Positions 41,836-42,084 of a DNA stretch of 42,084 nucleotides are shown here, in pieces. The translations under genes and the position numbers were made by a program. The DNA comes from Burkholderiales bacterium LSUCC0115 (lineage in GTDB: Bacteria; Pseudomonadota; Gammaproteobacteria; Burkholderiales; Burkholderiaceae_A), in the NCBI GenBank assembly GCA_009646425.1, contig WJBW01000002.1:558122-600205 (forward strand). The letters are read 5' to 3'. Under the pieces are notes generated by a model. It had not been told where the DNA came from. It saw only the letters and a list, made by a program, of their open reading frames with translations, and searched no databases. How positions within the stretch are numbered: position 1 is the first letter of the stretch; each line of letters starts with the position of its first letter.

Positions 41836-42084
41836 CTAAGCTTTTTGATTGACGAGCATGCCGCGCATTTGGTCGATGCTTCTAGCGATGCGTAGGGTCT
41901 CCTCTGAGGGTAGGCTGCGGACTACCTCACCGGTCTCTGGGTTGACGACTCGTGCAACGTAATAGCCCGTAGACTCATCTACCGAGACATTCAGGTTGCG
42001 ACCAGACTCTTTCAGGTAGCCCTGGATCTGCTGGGCTGCCACCTGCATAACCTCTTTGGTCGCCTGTGCATACTGCTGCACATT
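41836..42084 (-). CDS. flaG: FlaG family protein, C-terminal part
   Basis: FlaG proteins influence filament length. The visible 82 or so residues include an amphipathic helix and LNVSVDESTGYYVARVVNPE, TGEVVRSLPSEETLRIARSI, the FlaG signature. The frame stays open to the right edge (an in-frame GTG at 42081 is unlikely to be the start), so the N-terminus is missing. It lies 16 bases before flagellin C and probably heads or shares its transcript. Confidence 0.88.
   Translation of the reverse strand, partial: NVQQYAQATKEVMQVAAQQIQGYLKESGRNLNVSVDESTGYYVARVVNPETGEVVRSLPSEETLRIARSIDQMRGMLVNQKA

Noticed and set aside
1-42084. CRISPR arrays, tRNA or rRNA genes, insertion sequences
   Set aside because: None was seen. 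The only repeats are protein-level modules in flgE, fliD and the flagellins.

Overview
The window is an almost unbroken polar-type flagellar gene cluster from a Gram-negative bacterium. P-ring and L-ring genes (flgI, flgH) imply an outer membrane. The gene order, the FleS/FleR (FlrB/FlrC) two-component pair and GG-N10-GC sigma-54 promoters point to Pseudomonadota, most like a Betaproteobacterium (less likely a Gammaproteobacterium). The genus cannot be decided from the sequence. Core genes look GC-rich. The variable parts of flgE, fliD and the flagellins are visibly AT-richer.

Layout. 1-10083 (minus): rod, hook, ring and junction genes flgB-C-D-E, then a strong terminator, then flgF-G-H-I-J-K-L (flgL cut by the window edge). 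flgB and flgF each have a sigma-54 promoter, a matching upstream palindrome and a short leader hairpin. 10291-11415: an exported alpha-carbonic anhydrase inside the cluster. 11520-23580 (minus): export, switch and MS-ring genes fliF-G-H-I-J-K-L-M-N-O-P-Q-R, tightly packed. 23683-26719 (plus): fleS-like kinase, fleR-like sigma-54 activator and fliE. 26716-31438 (minus): an FlhB C-terminal-like protein, a second FliK-like protein, fliS and an oversized fliD with a consensus sigma-54 promoter. 31527-42084 (minus): three giant flagellins (1372, 898 and 1103 residues) and partial flaG. A terminator and a possible sigma-28 promoter separate the first flagellin from the other two.

How it works together. 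FleS and FleR probably activate the sigma-54 promoters of flgB, flgF and fliD, which make the basal body, hook and cap. The export apparatus and the FliK/FlhB-type proteins then let the flagellins through. FliS and FlaG act on flagellin export and filament length.

The most unusual content is in the outer filament. One flagellin carries an inserted C-type-lectin-like domain with EPN and WND motifs. A second carries a jelly-roll, carbohydrate-binding-like domain. The flagellins and the cap protein FliD share a set of repeated beta-rich modules. Together these suggest a decorated, probably glycan-binding flagellar filament. Genes not seen here include flhA, full-length flhB, flhF, fliA, flgM and motAB; they presumably lie elsewhere.
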